A DNA stretch of 64,000 bases, taken from the NCBI RefSeq assembly GCF_017591425.1, contig NW_024467104.1, positions 806,001 to 870,000 of the forward strand, given 5' to 3'. This DNA comes from Ochotona curzoniae. Its lineage: Eukaryota; Chordata; Mammalia; Lagomorpha; Ochotonidae. A program made the position numbers and the translations under genes. Shown here one piece after another: positions 22,711 through 34,900 of the stretch (position 1 is the stretch's first letter; each line of letters begins with the position of its first letter). A model generated the notes under the pieces. It saw only the letters and a program-made list of their open reading frames with translations, was not told the DNA's origin and made no database searches.

Positions 22711-23646
22711 CTAATGTACCAATTTTTTCAAAGCAACCATGACTTCTTTATTCCTCAAGGTGTATATCATGGGATTCAACAGTGGAGTGGCAACAGTGTA
22801 GAACAGAGAAAGAAATTTGTCTGTTCTGGAAGAATGTTGGGAGGTGGGTCGTAAATAAGTGATGATTGCCGATCCAAAGAACAACACCACCACTGTGATG
22901 TGTGATGAGCAAGTGGAGCAGGCTTTCGCACGTCCGGCTGCTGAAGGTAACCTCCAGACTGTGGAAATGATCTTCTTGTATGAGCCAAGTATCAGCATAA
23001 AGGGGATCAGAACAAACAGCACAGCAACTGTGAACACCAACATCTCATTCACATAAGTGTCCCCACATGCCAACCTGAGGATGGGGGGGATGTCACAGAA
23101 GAAGTGGTTGATTTGGTTGGATCCACAAAAGGGCAGAGAGAAAATCTGAAACGTTTGTCCAATTTCCACCGGAACTCCACTGAGCCAGGAGAAAACCACC
23201 AAATGGGAGCACACCTTGTGGTTCATGATCAGAGGGTATTGCAGAGGGTAACAAATGGCCACATAGCGATCATAGGCCATCACTGTCAGGAGGAGGCATT
23301 CTGTACCTCCAAGCATGAGAACAAAGCACATTTGAACAGCACAAGCAAGCAAAAGAATGTTTCCTCTGGAAGTCCAGAGGTTTATAAGCATTAAAGGAAG
23401 GGTGGCAGAAACATAGCAGATTTCTAAGAAGGACAAATTACTGAGGAAAAAGTACATGGGTGTCTGCAGAGCCTGGTCCACCCTAGTGAGGATAATAATG
23501 ATCCCATTTCCTATCAGAATTATCACATATATTATGAGAAACATCACAAAGAGAAATGTTTGGAGATTGGGAATATCAGAAAATCCCAGAAGAACAAATT
23601 CTACCACTGAAGTGAAATTTACTTCTTGTCTTCTTTGGTATTCCAT
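22711..23646 (-). CDS. OR10AG1: Olfactory receptor, OR10AG1-like, intact
   Basis: 311-residue class II odorant receptor, a seven-helix receptor that signals through Golf in olfactory sensory neuron cilia. Start chosen at MEYQRRQEVNFTSV (ATG 23646-23644) because a good acceptor, TTTTTTCACAG, ends immediately before it; the longer frame upstream would translate the intron tract. Motifs: N-glycosylation site NFT at 10-12, GN in TM1 (46-47), PMYFF 63-67, MAYDRYVAIC 123-132, Cys102/Cys184 for the conserved disulphide, NHFFCDIPP around 180-188, KACSTCSSH 241-249 (usual KAFSTC), NPMIY 291-295. Length is normal. No stop or frameshift. Nearest relative from memory is human OR10AG1. Ligand unknown. Confidence 0.95.
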   Translation of the reverse strand: MEYQRRQEVNFTSVVEFVLLGFSDIPNLQTFLFVMFLIIYVIILIGNGIIIILTRVDQALQTPMYFFLSNLSFLEICYVSATLPLMLINLWTSRGNILLLACAVQMCFVLMLGGTECLLLTVMAYDRYVAICYPLQYPLIMNHKVCSHLVVFSWLSGVPVEIGQTFQIFSLPFCGSNQINHFFCDIPPILRLACGDTYVNEMLVFTVAVLFVLIPFMLILGSYKKIISTVWRLPSAAGRAKACSTCSSHITVVVLFFGSAIITYLRPTSQHSSRTDKFLSLFYTVATPLLNPMIYTLRNKEVMVALKKLVH

Positions 23647-23648
23647 CT
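23647..23648 (-). other. Probable splice acceptor abutting the OR10AG start codon
   Basis: On the minus strand a T-rich tract (TTTTGTTTTGTTTTTTCACAG) ends directly before ATG. The frameshifted neighbour has the same ACAG-ATG arrangement at 15236-15237. Confidence 0.6.
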
Positions 23649-23689
23649 GTGAAAAAACAAAACAAAACAAAACAATGAAATTGGTCATT

Positions 23690-24044
23690 TAGGGCTTGTC
23701 TGTATTTGACAAACTAAAGTGTTCCAAAATAATTAATAATAAGAATTTAACCCACATTCTAATTCCAGTATTTTATATCTTGCTTTTAAACAGCATGTGT
23801 GAGGTATAATGTAGATTGTTAAGCCTAGATATATGCATGCATTTATTATCTAACACAACATTTAAAATTGAGTGGAAAGGATGTTGTTTTGAATTATGCA
23901 ATTTAGTATTTTGTTCATTTATGGACAGCTTCCAATTGATCTTTCCTATTGATGCTAGCAAATAAGGCCAAACTTTTATCTACATCTTTTTCCCAATAGT
24001 ATGTTCACCATCAAATATCGGACTGAAAATTTTATAATGCCTCA
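23690..24044. other. OR 5' flank, nothing recognised
   Basis: AT-rich sequence upstream of the minus-strand OR coding exon. The 5' non-coding exons cannot be located by eye. Confidence 0.4.
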
Positions 24045-25078
24045 TTTTTAAACACTTTTGTTCATTGGCATAGCTAGACAGAGTGGCACCAGCTGGCATG
24101 TGTGTGGGCTGGATAGTGAGGCTGGTTGGATTGAACTAGGCTTCAAGGTCAATCGACACATATGAGAGCTTAATGGGATGTGGGACAGACTGGACCAATC
24201 TGCTGTACATACTGACAAGTACAAGGAACCAGGACAGGGGGCGGGCCTGGAGGGGTTATTGCAGGTCACTTGAACTAAGCTGAAGCTAGCACTGTTTTGC
24301 GTGAGGACCAAGTGTGTGGTGGGCAGGATTGGGTTGGGTTCCAACACCTTGTGTAGAAGGGACTAAAGGCAGAACTGACTCAGCAATTGCAACCAGTATA
24401 CGCATAAGCTGATTGGGGTGAAGGACTGTGCTGACAAGCACACACAAGAATCAAGTCCAGGATCACCTCAGATGAAGTTTCTTTGGGGATTCCCCCCAGT
24501 AGAATCGCTGGACTCAGAACCCCAACCATGAAGAGAATTGTAGGTTCCATGGTCTGACTGTGGAGTGCATGTGTTAGAGCTGGGCCTCCTCAATGGCTCA
24601 GAGCATTGGACAGCATATCCACGTGCACATGCAGGATATGGCAGTACATTGGAGCCTGCATAGGACACCTGGTGCCGTAACAGAGGACAGAACAAATTGA
24701 CCAACTACCCCAGTCAAGTGTTGGCAGTGAAAATCTTGGCAAGTGGAGAAGCTAAGGTGGACTGTGTCATCCAGTGGATTCTGACAAGATTTCATTGTGC
24801 TTGGAATGGTGAGATTGACAGCGATTCAGAACAGCTGAATTATCAAAACCACATGAGCAGTGCCCTCGGAGCATGCCCCACATGGGGAACCTAGGATGGT
24901 TGGGAGGGTGGGTGTATCTTTTCCATTTGTCTCTCTCCATCCCCCAGATATACAAAAGAAAAAAAGTTAATGAATAAAGAATGGTTTTACCCACTTTTCT
25001 GTAGCCCTTGTCCCTTTGAGCCCTAATAAACTATGTAAAAATCATCACAATAAAATTTAAAAAAAAAGAAAAAAACAG
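24045..25078 (+). repeat. Unclassified moderately GC-rich block with a poly(A)-like end
   Basis: About 1 kb that stands out in base composition. It ends with CCCTAATAAACTATG, AATAAAATTT and a long A-run near 25078, like the end of a retroposed transcript. The left part (24050-24360), read in reverse, has wording similar to the GC-rich block at 28840-30015. I cannot assign a family. Confidence 0.45.
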
Positions 25079-25409
25079 GAAAAAAGGCATTTGTAAGTAA
25101 CTGTGTGTCTTGACTTCCCAGTAACAGTTATAGCTCTATAGTTTATGTATTTTTGCTTTGAGCTGTAGTGCTTTTTCACTTGCCTGTCACAACATCTTGG
25201 TGATCATGTAATACAATTTAGTTACTTTTATTTACCAAATCCTACTATACAGGTAGTATTTGAGAAAAGTTTCCTGACCAATTCATCTTTCAATTAAAAA
25301 TAAGACTGTTGGAATTGTGATTACTGGTGATATCATTTAGTCACTCTACCTAGTGCATCTACTGTGTCCTCTCCCTGTCTGCCAATTACTGTTCTCAGTT
25401 GAAAGTTAC

Positions 25410-25720
25410 TGTTTGAGGGATGGACATCACGGTACAGAGAGTAAAGTTGTCACTTGTGATGTCAGCATCCCATATGGGTACAAATATGTGAACTGGCTGC
25501 TCTGTTTCTAAGCCAGCTCCTTGCAAACCGCCTTGACTAAGCAGCAAAAAATAAGCCAAGTACCCAGATGAAGCTCTTGGCTTGTGGCATCTGGCCCAAC
25601 ATCTAGGGGAAGGAAGCGGCAGACAGATCTCTCTCTCTCTCTCTCTCTTTCTCTCTTTCTCTCTCTCTCTCTAACTCTTACTTTCAAAATAAATGATTTT
25701 TTAAAATAAATTTTAATAAA
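25410..25720 (+). mobile_element. Old C-SINE with a (TC)n tract
   Basis: Forward diverged SINE: GCATCCCATATGGG, AGCCAGCTCCTTGC, AGATGAAGCTCTTGGC, then a TC-rich run at 25627-25672 and an A-rich tail with AATAAA. Confidence 0.8.
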
Positions 25721-27109
25721 AATTTTCCATCTTGGCAAAATACCTGAGGTTGAAACACATAGTCAAAAATAAACACAAAAAGATTGATAAAAATATAATT
25801 ATTAGATGACAAACAGATGAAAGTCAAACCATATTTCTTTTAGCAAGGCATCATGCTGCATGAAGGAACATAAGTTACTAGTGAATAAATAACAAGGCAG
25901 AGTTTGATAACTTCATCCAGGTATTGATATAAAGATAGACAATATAGCAATTTAAATTAAACAGGCAATGTGAGAATATTTTAAAGTTCTTGTGGGAAAT
26001 GAATTAAAAGTTAGGTTTATTTTCTGGCAAAAATACACATTTTCCATAAACTTTGAAGATACCTTGTGTAACGAATTTTGCTACCAAGATGTTTTTTACG
26101 CTTTTCCTCACCATATGATCATTGCCCTGATTACCATAATGTAACATCTGTGTAGGATCTGAATATGCTAACTCTTAAATAAAAAAGGAAAAGAAATAAA
26201 AGTTAATCATTTTACGTTGTAATGTTTAATTCGGTTTTCCATTAACTTCTTGAAGCATGCTCACCAAGAGCATTAGAAACATTGAGTACTAACTGGGAAA
26301 ACAGAGTGCAAAGTATTTTAATAGAGCAATCTGTGTAAAGGTCAGGTGTTTTTATAACATTATCCCACCTATTCCTGTAATCATATTCTAGCCTATGCTA
26401 TTAGGTGGGGAAAAACGATGTTCACAGCATACATTTCCCTCTCAAAAACATTAGGATTTCAATTTAAGGCTCATGGTCTTTTCTAGACCTGAATATCTGT
26501 TATTCTTACACCATGATCTTTTGCTATTGGACAACTGTTTGAGCTTTCAAAGTCACTTTCATAGATATATGTATCCACATCTACCCACATTCACATACAA
26601 CTGACCGTCTACATCTTAGGAGCCCATATCTGTATCTCCAAGCAGTCACAGCTTGAGAATATTGTGAACATTTTTGCATCTGTTTTGAAAATGTACATAC
26701 TTTTGTTTCCTGTCATTTTTCCCTAAACAATGGCATGCAATGGTTTACATGATTTCAGGTTTGTGTTAGATTTTACAAACTTTCTGCAGAACATCTAAAA
26801 TAAATAGAAGGAATATATATCCAGTAGATAAACATTGTACTATTTAAAGATATGCCAGGGGTTCTGGGATAGTGATATATATGCAAATACATACATTTAC
26901 ACACACATACACTCAAAGTTGTAAAATAGCTATAAAATGAATAAGCTGTACAGATCTTGCTTTGCCTTTCAGTTTATTTTACGGTATTGTTATATTTTAT
27001 AATGATGTCACACTTATGAATAACACACCTTCTGAGTTCAGCACTATCAAACCGTCAATGCATATTACAGTGAGTTTGTTTAGTATTAAAATTACTGTAC
27101 CCTAAGTGG
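25721..27109. other. Intergenic, nothing recognised
   Basis: AT-rich DNA with no supported feature apart from short AT/CA tracts near 26870-26910. Confidence 0.45.
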
Positions 27110-27262
27110 AATGATGGACTTGTGACTATTGTTGAGCGACTAAAGTATCGTTAAAATAGAGGGGGGAAAAAGGGACAGTGGAGGGTTTGGGGTGGGTGGT
27201 AGGGGAAATCCCTGAGCCTAAGAAACTGTATAATGAAAAATAAAAAAATTTGAATTAAACAA
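27110..27262 (+). mobile_element. Old L1 3' end
   Basis: G-rich stretch (GGTTTGGGGTGGGTGG), then AAATCCCTGAGCCTAAG and AACTGTATAATGAAAAATA with an A-rich tail. It is the same kind of end as 5985-6092. Confidence 0.65.
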
Positions 27263-28839
27263 TAAATTACTATATCATTATGTGCAATATGATCTCTTTT
27301 GTTGCAGTGAGTGGGGGCTCTTTCACATACTTCTTGTGTTTTTTGTATTTGATATTACAAATGTTGTTTTTTCCTTTGAGAGGTTATTTATCACTGTTCT
27401 AAAATGTATATTGATAAAAACATGGACAAGATGTTGTCCGATACAGCAGACAAGATGCAGTCTCTCCACAATGTTCTGCCGCACGTTTCATATAATAGAT
27501 ATGCCACATTATTCTAAAACTGACCAAAAATGTCTTACAAATGTCTACTAATTACTTAATCACCATGTCAAATGAACTCAAAACTCCTTTAAAGGTTAAA
27601 TATTAAATATGTTACACACGTATTTTACATATACTTTATATACATAGCAATGTGATCTCAGTTTAAATTTTTTAACACCTGAGCTATCTTTCTGTTACTG
27701 TCACTTAATACTACTTTGAGGATAATTTACACACGTGTCTTGTCTATTTTGACCCAACAACTTCTCATAGTATAAGAGATCTGGTCATTTTTCCTGTAAA
27801 CTGTCATGAAAATTATGAAAATTTGGGGGTAATAATGTTTTTTTTTTATGAATGTGGATTCTAGATTTACCTTAAGTGAGATACTCCACGATGTACTACT
27901 GTTTGTTATTAGCATGCTTATGTCTAAACAGGGAGACCACGTGTCCTGGCAAATCCTACAGTGCTGTATTGTAAGAAGCACACAAATACATATTCACGTC
28001 AGAATTAAAAATTGGGTTCAAATGCTCATTACGAAAGAAAAAGCTTGTTAAGGGACATCATTTCATATGATTTAAAACTTCTAATACATATAAAAATATT
28101 TAAACACTTTTCCATAACACACCTTTTCATAAAAATTATAGAGCAATTTTGAAATATTAGCTTAACTTTTGAGATATAAAAATTCATTCTCTGAAAGAAA
28201 TTAAAAGATAACGACTAAATTAAAATATCTGTGTATAAAAATTACTATTTGTGCTGTCCTATATAAGAACATTTATTTGGTTTTAATTTCAATGAAAAAC
28301 ATGGAATATTGTATACTGATTCCTCAAGCATACATAAATATGAAATAATAACTTGCTTATTCAGCAGACTTTAAATAAAAGCTTCAGTTACATTTCTAAA
28401 GAAAAACTTAATATTAATCACACTACACATACCTGGAGATCTAGGACCTTCAACATTTATCAAATATTCAGCTTCAGGAATCATAATAAAAGCAATAAAT
28501 ATAAATTTTCATGCTATAAATATAAAATTTGAACCATCATATTTCTCTGTGTGTTTAGTATTTTCTATGTAATAATTTTTGGAGTTTTATGGTTTTCTGA
28601 AAAATGTCCTTACTAGCCATAGAAAAAGCATTTTAACATAAAAATTCTCATACATACTCTTAATTTGGATGAAGTTTCTGTTTTCCCATTCATCAGCAAA
28701 CAGCATCTATCTACTAAAAACAACAAATTCTCTCTAATTAGAGCTACCCTGATGTTTTTCTTTAAGCTATATGTATTGCATTCATATACGGCACCTTAAT
28801 ATATCTTTAGTTGCTTCCTTATTCTAATTTGTTTCTTTA
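27263..28839. other. Intergenic, nothing recognised
   Basis: AT-rich DNA. Short open frames lack motifs. No OR remnant seen. Confidence 0.45.
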
Positions 28840-30015
28840 CACACAGTGGCCAGTTGTTTTGCCAATTGTACACTCTGGAATTCAGGTCCCTTGGCTATCA
28901 ACCTCCACCATCCCCATCCTGCCTTTCACACTCCCCAGTGGAATCCACAACCTAGCTGGGACATCCCCTAAGCTTACCATCCAGGCCTGTTCTTCTGCAC
29001 TTGCCAGTGATCTAAGGTTGGCCTGGCCTTGCCTCATCCACCCCCTTCTAAAGTCACCCCACATGCATGTGGACAGTTCAAACTACCAAGCCTATTTTGG
29101 CCAAAACCCAGGCCTGAGTCGCATGCTCACAGGCAAGAGCCATGGCCAGTTCTAGGAGTTGCCCTAGTTCCCCCACCAGACTCATTGCAAGCTTCAGACC
29201 TCACACATGCCAGTGGGTGCTAGGCCCTTACTGGAAATAGGCTGCCCCTCTGTCCTGCATATGTATAAGTGGTGGATTTGTGGCCTGGCCTGCCCCACAC
29301 CATATTCTTGGGTGCATCTGTGGATGCTGCAGTGTGGAGCAACCCTGCCTGTACCCAACTGTATTACCCGAGTGTCGGTGGTTCCATGGTGATGCCTAGC
29401 TCAGGCTCTCACTATCCACAGCTCCAAGCAAACAGTTGAAATTGCACATCAAAGGGATGGGACCACACATCTCCCACAGAATCTGCCTCCAGACCCAACC
29501 CAGTTCTCCTGGTTGCGGTTTATGCCATCGGCCACCCTAGCATTACCTGTCCCTTGTTCAGCAATTTTGAGTTCTGTGATCTAGCCCTGCCAGGTAGGCC
29601 CCCCCCCCCAGACTTAGCTTTAGTGTGCTCCAGTGAGTGGTTTCCAGCATTGGTCATTATGAACTACTCCGGTTCTGCTATCACTCTGGGGTTGCTATGT
29701 CAGTCTATACCTAAAGATCTATGTGTTCCCCCCTCCAGGTCCCACTACCAGGAGGCCCACATGCTAATGGCTCTCAGACCACCCGATCTGAGCCCTGCCA
29801 CCTAGGAGCTCAGAGACAGAGCTAGCTAGTTCCCTCCAGCTCGAAGCAGCTGGCAGGCCAGTCAGTGCAGGCCTTCAGACCCAAGCCCTGCCCCCAGGGG
29901 ATACCAGCCCACCCCTTCTGAGCACAAGGTGAGCCAAATGGGCCAAGGCTTCCTTCCAGACCTGAGCCACACCCAGGTATAATCGGACCCACCTGGTTCC
30001 AATCCCATAACTGGC
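28840..30015. repeat. Unclassified GC-rich island, probably an interspersed repeat
   Basis: About 1.2 kb with many CC/GG dinucleotides inside AT-rich flanks. The boundaries are abrupt, near CACACAGTGGCCAG and TAACTGGCCAAGGGG. It has several short open frames with no domain I recognise. The vocabulary resembles the reverse of 24050-24360, so both may be copies of one repeat, possibly an L1 5'UTR type. Confidence 0.45.
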
Positions 30016-31565
30016 CAAGGGGCTAATACTTTATTTTAGAAAGTCTTTCACCAAGTGTAATTGTGTGATTAGTCACTTAAAAAAACCAAAATTTCTTTCA
30101 TATAGTAATTTTTATTATTCTGAAAACCTTCATTTTTTGTAACCTGCTAGGTTGTTCTAATTTAGTGTGCTGAGAATTAAAAGGTAAATATAGAATTTGT
30201 AAGCAAATTCAAGAATTTAAAAAAAAGGATTAGGTACTTCATTTCTGACAGGTGTCGTTCTTGTTTTCAGAACAAGGGCCAGAGAACTAAGGTGCCTGTT
30301 TAAGATCACAAACATTGTGTTGGTGTAACACACCTTTTTAAAAGGTAAGTATTACCTATCTCTTTACACTGTCCCGTTAAGAATCACTAATGTGTGTATT
30401 GGCTCACTTGATGGTGTCCATTAAAATCAGCACCTATTTTTCACTCCTTCCTTCTTCGTCCTCCTCTGATTGGATAATTTCAGATAATTTGTCTCCAACT
30501 TCTTGGGTTTCTTTCCATGCAGTGTATAAGGAAAATTGCTGTTTTTTTTTTTTTTAATTCATTCATCATATAGGTTGGCATTAGATTTTCTACTAGGTTA
30601 TTTTTGTGGTCTTCTATGACTTCTCTTGGTCAACCTCGTTTTACTCATGTATTGCTTTTCTGGCATTGTTGAATAGTCTGTTTTCTTATGTATAGCAATT
30701 AGATTTACATTTTTTCTTACTTCATATTTCTCCATTTGGTAGAATTCTTTACAGAAAAAATATTACTATTCTTTGGTAATGCCATCTTTGTTTTAGGAAA
30801 AATAATCTCTTTGAGCTACATAAACTGAATTTTATGAGAAATGTCTTTTCCCTGTGCATGCAAGTAAAGGTGATTTTAGAGTGGGTGCCATGACCTAACA
30901 AGGTGTCCTTATCTAACCAGAAGGTAGCGGTGTAATCTGCATACAGGTCCACCATTTGAGGTTAGCATTAGCAAAGACCACAGGTTATGAAATTCCCTAA
31001 TGACAATACACGATATTGTAGATCTTGGTTGTAAATGATCATGTAGTTTCCAGCTTTCCCCATGTACACACCAGACTGAAGGCATGATTGAGAGCTAAGA
31101 CTAAAATATGGGTGCTAGTATTGGTGAATGGGCTTGTTTACATTAGGGTTGTGTTTAATGTTGTATACTCTATGAGTTTCCAAAGAAGAAGAATGACATA
31201 TGCTCGTTGTTACAGCATCATCCACCACAGGTTTTCTGTCTTAGAGTTTCTCTGTGTTGTGATCATCCATTCTTGCCTGTCCTCAGTCCTCGATAATCTT
31301 GTCCTCCTGCAACTTATCCCATTTTGACCATTATATAATGAGTCATATAATATGTAGCATATTTAATTCATTTCTTTGAACATTTCTTCACATACACACA
31401 GAGACATACACAGCTTCTTAAAACTTTATAGTTCCCTTTCCTTAGCACTGAGCAACATTGTGTTATTTGCATACCCTATATTTATTCAAGAATAAAAAAT
31501 ATTTTGGTGGATTCTAAGTTTCTGACAATTAAAATGGAACTACCACACATATCCATGTAGAGTTT
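30016..31565. other. Intergenic, possibly old repeat remnants
   Basis: AT-rich. The part 30440-30770 reads like decayed transposon coding sequence on the minus strand, but no frame or motif is firm enough to name. Confidence 0.35.
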
Positions 31566-31735
31566 TTAAAGAGATTTATTTATTTAACCAAAATGCAGAG
31601 TTACAAAATAGGCCAAGACAGATTCCTCATCCACTGGATCACTTCCCAAATGTTTACAAAAGCTGGATCTGTTTGAATCCAGGAGCCAGGGATTTCTTTC
31701 TGGTCTCTTTCATTGGTGCAGTGGGCCACACATTT
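31566..31735 (-). mobile_element. Partial old C-SINE
   Basis: Reverse-strand 3' half: AGAGATTTATTTATTTAAC, CCACTGGATCACTTCCC, CAGGAGCCAGGGATTTC. The head is missing. Confidence 0.7.
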
Positions 31736-32837
31736 TTAGTGACCATAGACACACTAATGAAAGTGTGTCTTATTTGTATTTAATTGTCAGAATACTTTCT
31801 TAACTGATTTTTATTTTTTATGTATATCAACAGGTTGCTCATCTTGTTTGCTCATATCATGCCAAGCAATTATTTGTTATTTTTAAATTCTTATCATAAT
31901 TTGAGATTATGCAAAGATATGGCACTATGCATTTAATACATTTATATATGTTTATATATATGCTAATGTAACACTATCATTCATACATATATATACACAC
32001 ACACATATATTTGAATCAGATCATTTTTTAAAATTGGAATGTACATTTCATTACTATTTATCTTAAGAATCTTTAACTGAATTTTACTCTTCAAAGAGGC
32101 ACCCCTAAACACCAATATGGTAATTTTAGTAAATGAGACACTTATAGGGTGAGTATTTATTATAAAGTCATAAGGGTAGACACCTAGTTCAAATGACTAG
32201 AGTCCTTAGTAAGCAAAAAAAGGGTACCTTGTTATGCATTTGCAGAAGATAGGGCATTTGAAGACACAGAAAGAACCCAGAAACCTACAAGGAAAGGAAT
32301 GGGTTCTCAGGAGAAAACAAACCTGCCTACCCTTTGATGAGTCCAAGTTCTGGGACTCTGAGAACTAGGTATCTGTGATGTAATCTGTTCAGTAGGCTGT
32401 ATTCGTCTGTACAACTTTGGCAAGACAATACACTTTTATGTGAAGATACACTATTTTGAAAGCCAAAGAGAGAAAGAAACGTCTCCAGTTTATTATCGGT
32501 GTACCTGCAGCGGTGCTGGCCATGTTGAAGCTAGGAGATAGGAAATCAATTTAGATCGGCCATGTTTGTAGGAAGGACACAATTATTTTAGCACTCATCT
32601 ACTTCTTCCAGGAACGCACATAGCAGGAACCTGCAGTCAGGAGTGGAGCAGGAACCTGATCCAAGGCCCTTCAGTTTGGGACAAGGGCACTTCAAGCATT
32701 CTCTTAACTGTTACATTGACTATTATCTGTCTTCATTGTCTGGCCTTTGTAGTTTCTCATGATGCAATCGAAGCTGAACAACGCAGCACAAAAAATACCG
32801 GTGAATTTTAAATGCATGAAATGCTAAGAGATAGAAT
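31736..32837. other. Intergenic; possible SINE scrap at 32500-32720
   Basis: Mostly AT-rich. The segment 32590-32720 (AGCAGGAACCTGCAGTCAGG and following) may be the reverse head of an old SINE, at low confidence. Confidence 0.35.
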
Positions 32838-33105
32838 GGTATTGTGGCTTCGTGATTTAAGCCACACCCTGCAATCCTGATATGCCATGTAAGGAGCAAT
32901 TTGAGGTTTGACTGCTCCATTTCCAATCCAGCTCCCTGCTAATGTACCTGCTAAAGCGTGGAAGTCCTCAGTTCGTGGTCCCCTGCAATCCATGTGGAAG
33001 ACCAGATGAAGCCCGCCCCAGCACTCACAAACATTTGTGAAGTGAACCAATGGATTGTGTCCCTCCATTCCTCTCTGTAGCTTTGACATCCAGATATATA
33101 TGTAA
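32838..33105 (+). mobile_element. Old C-SINE
   Basis: Diverged forward copy: CATTTCCAATCCAGCTCCC, GGAAGACCAGATGAAGCC, GTGAAGTGAACCAATGG and a short CT-tract. Confidence 0.8.
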
Positions 33106-33203
33106 AACTAAAAGAATTTGATAGTATACTGTACTATAAATACTATATTGTAAAAAATCAGCAAATAGAAACTTAGTTCTTTCAAAATATAAATAAATAT
33201 TTA

Positions 33204-33520
33204 GGGCCTGGCACGATGGCATAATGGTTAAGGTCCTCAACTTGAATGTGCTGGAATCCCATATGGGCGCCGGTTCTAATCCCAGCAGCCCCACTTCCCA
33301 CCCAGCTCCCTGTTTGTGGCCTGGGAAAGCAGTCATAGACAGTCCAAAGCCTTGGGACCCTGCACCCGCGTGAGAGATCCAGAAAGAAGTTCCTGGCTTC
33401 TGGCTTCGGACTGGCGCAGCACCAGCCGTTGTGGTCACTTAGGGAGTGAATCGTCGGATGGAAGATCTTCCTCTCTGTCTCTCCTCCTCTCTGTACATCT
33501 GCCTTTCCAATAAAATAAAT
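33204..33520 (+). mobile_element. Full-length C-SINE
   Basis: Complete forward copy: head GGGCCTGGCACGATGGC, GGCGCCGGTTCTAATCCC, AGCTCCCTGTTTGTGGCC, CACCCGCGTGAGAG, GAAGATCTTCCTCTCTG, then the (AATA) tail. The insertion site is A/T-rich, so duplications are hard to delimit. Confidence 0.93.
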
Positions 33521-33958
33521 AAATATTCAAATATATATGTGTACATATATTTCAATTTAGTTAATTTTCGTTTACCTTTTTATATATCATTCTTAACATG
33601 AATTTATCATTTTACGTATAATCTTTATACACTGGAGCATTAATTTCTGTGTGATATTTACTTATTAATGACTACATAATCTAAAGTGTTTTGACTTGTT
33701 ATTGGAAAAGGAAAGCATAACTTCCAGAAAATCATCAACTTAGAGGATTCTCCTTAATATGCTATTTCACATGAAGAGATGTATGCTAGATATAAACATT
33801 TTTAGCTCCCACAATTGTCATAAATGAGAGGAGACAAAGAATTATATGAAAACTGCATCATTAAACTCTTGACATGTTTAGAAGATGACTGAGGCAGACT
33901 TCAGTTACAGATACATACAAAGTAAACATTTAACATTCTTTCATTTGCTTTCATTGTA

Positions 33959-34900
33959 TTACAATGCCAACAATCTGGGAAGGAATTTCCTAAGGGCTTC
34001 AGTAACGTCTTTATTCCGCAGGCTGTATATCACAGGATTAAACATCGGAGTCAAAATAGTGTAGAAAAGAGAGAGAAGTTTGTCTGTTCCTTCATACTCA
34101 TTGGATTTGGTTTTTAAATAGCTGATTGTGGCTGATCCATAGAATAAAAAAACAACTATGAGGTGGGAAGAACATGTTGAAAAAGCTTTGCTCCTTCCTG
34201 TGTTTGATGACAATTTTAGGATAGTGGAAATAATTCTGCTGTAGGACCCAAGGATCAGCACGAAAGGGACAGTGACAAAGAGCACAGCAAATACATAGAC
34301 GACCAACTCGTTCACAAAGGTGTCTCCACAGGCCAGCTTCAGCATTGGAGGGATGTCACAGAAGAAGTGGTTGATTTGGTTCGATTTGCAAAAGGGCAGA
34401 GAGAAAATTTGGAACGTCTGCCCCACCTGCACTGGGACTCCACTGATCCAGGAGCCCACCACCAGTCGAATACAGAACTCGTGGTTCATGACTAAGGGGT
34501 AGTGCAGAGGGTTGCAAATGGCCACATAGCGGTCATAGGCCATCACAGCCAGCAGGAAACACTCAGTGGCTCCCAGGATAAGGAAGAAGCACATTTGTAA
34601 TGCACAAGAAAAAAAAGAAATAGTTCCTTTCTGAGTCCAGAGATCCACAAGCATTCTAGGAAGGGTGACAGATACGTAACAAATTTCTAGGAAAGAAAAA
34701 TTGCTGATAAAAAAATACATGGGGGTATGGAGTGTTGGGTCTACTCTGGTTACTAGAATTATGATGCCATTCCCCATTAGGATAATCACAAATATGACTA
34801 AGAATATTCCAAAGAGAAGCCAGTGAAATTTGGGGGCATCAGAAAAGCCCAAGAGAACAAATTCCATCATTGTAGTGAGATTTCTTTCTGTGATTTTCAT
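33959..34900 (-). CDS. OR10AG1: Olfactory receptor, OR10AG1-like, intact (second copy)
   Basis: 313-residue class II odorant receptor beginning MKITERNLTTMMEFVLLGFS. Motifs: N-glycosylation site NLT at 7-9, MGN in TM1 (42-44), PMYFF 60-64, MAYDRYVAIC 120-129, Cys99/Cys181 disulphide pair, NHFFCDIPP around 177-185, KAFSTCSSH 238-246, NPVIYSLRNK 288-297. The frame is intact and the length normal. It is clearly a paralogue of 22711-23646 and 14289-15235, all on the same strand, so it arose by local tandem duplication. The region before its ATG lacks the ACAG-ATG acceptor of the other two, so its 5' splice structure may differ. As with other ORs, expression is expected in olfactory neurons; ligand unknown. 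Confidence 0.95.
   Translation of the reverse strand: MKITERNLTTMMEFVLLGFSDAPKFHWLLFGIFLVIFVIILMGNGIIILVTRVDPTLHTPMYFFISNFSFLEICYVSVTLPRMLVDLWTQKGTISFFSCALQMCFFLILGATECFLLAVMAYDRYVAICNPLHYPLVMNHEFCIRLVVGSWISGVPVQVGQTFQIFSLPFCKSNQINHFFCDIPPMLKLACGDTFVNELVVYVFAVLFVTVPFVLILGSYSRIISTILKLSSNTGRSKAFSTCSSHLIVVFLFYGSATISYLKTKSNEYEGTDKLLSLFYTILTPMFNPVIYSLRNKDVTEALRKFLPRLLAL

Noticed and set aside
23647..23688. 14-codon N-terminal extension of the OR10AG gene
   Set aside because: It translates the pyrimidine tract of a splice acceptor; the receptor start is the ATG at 23646.
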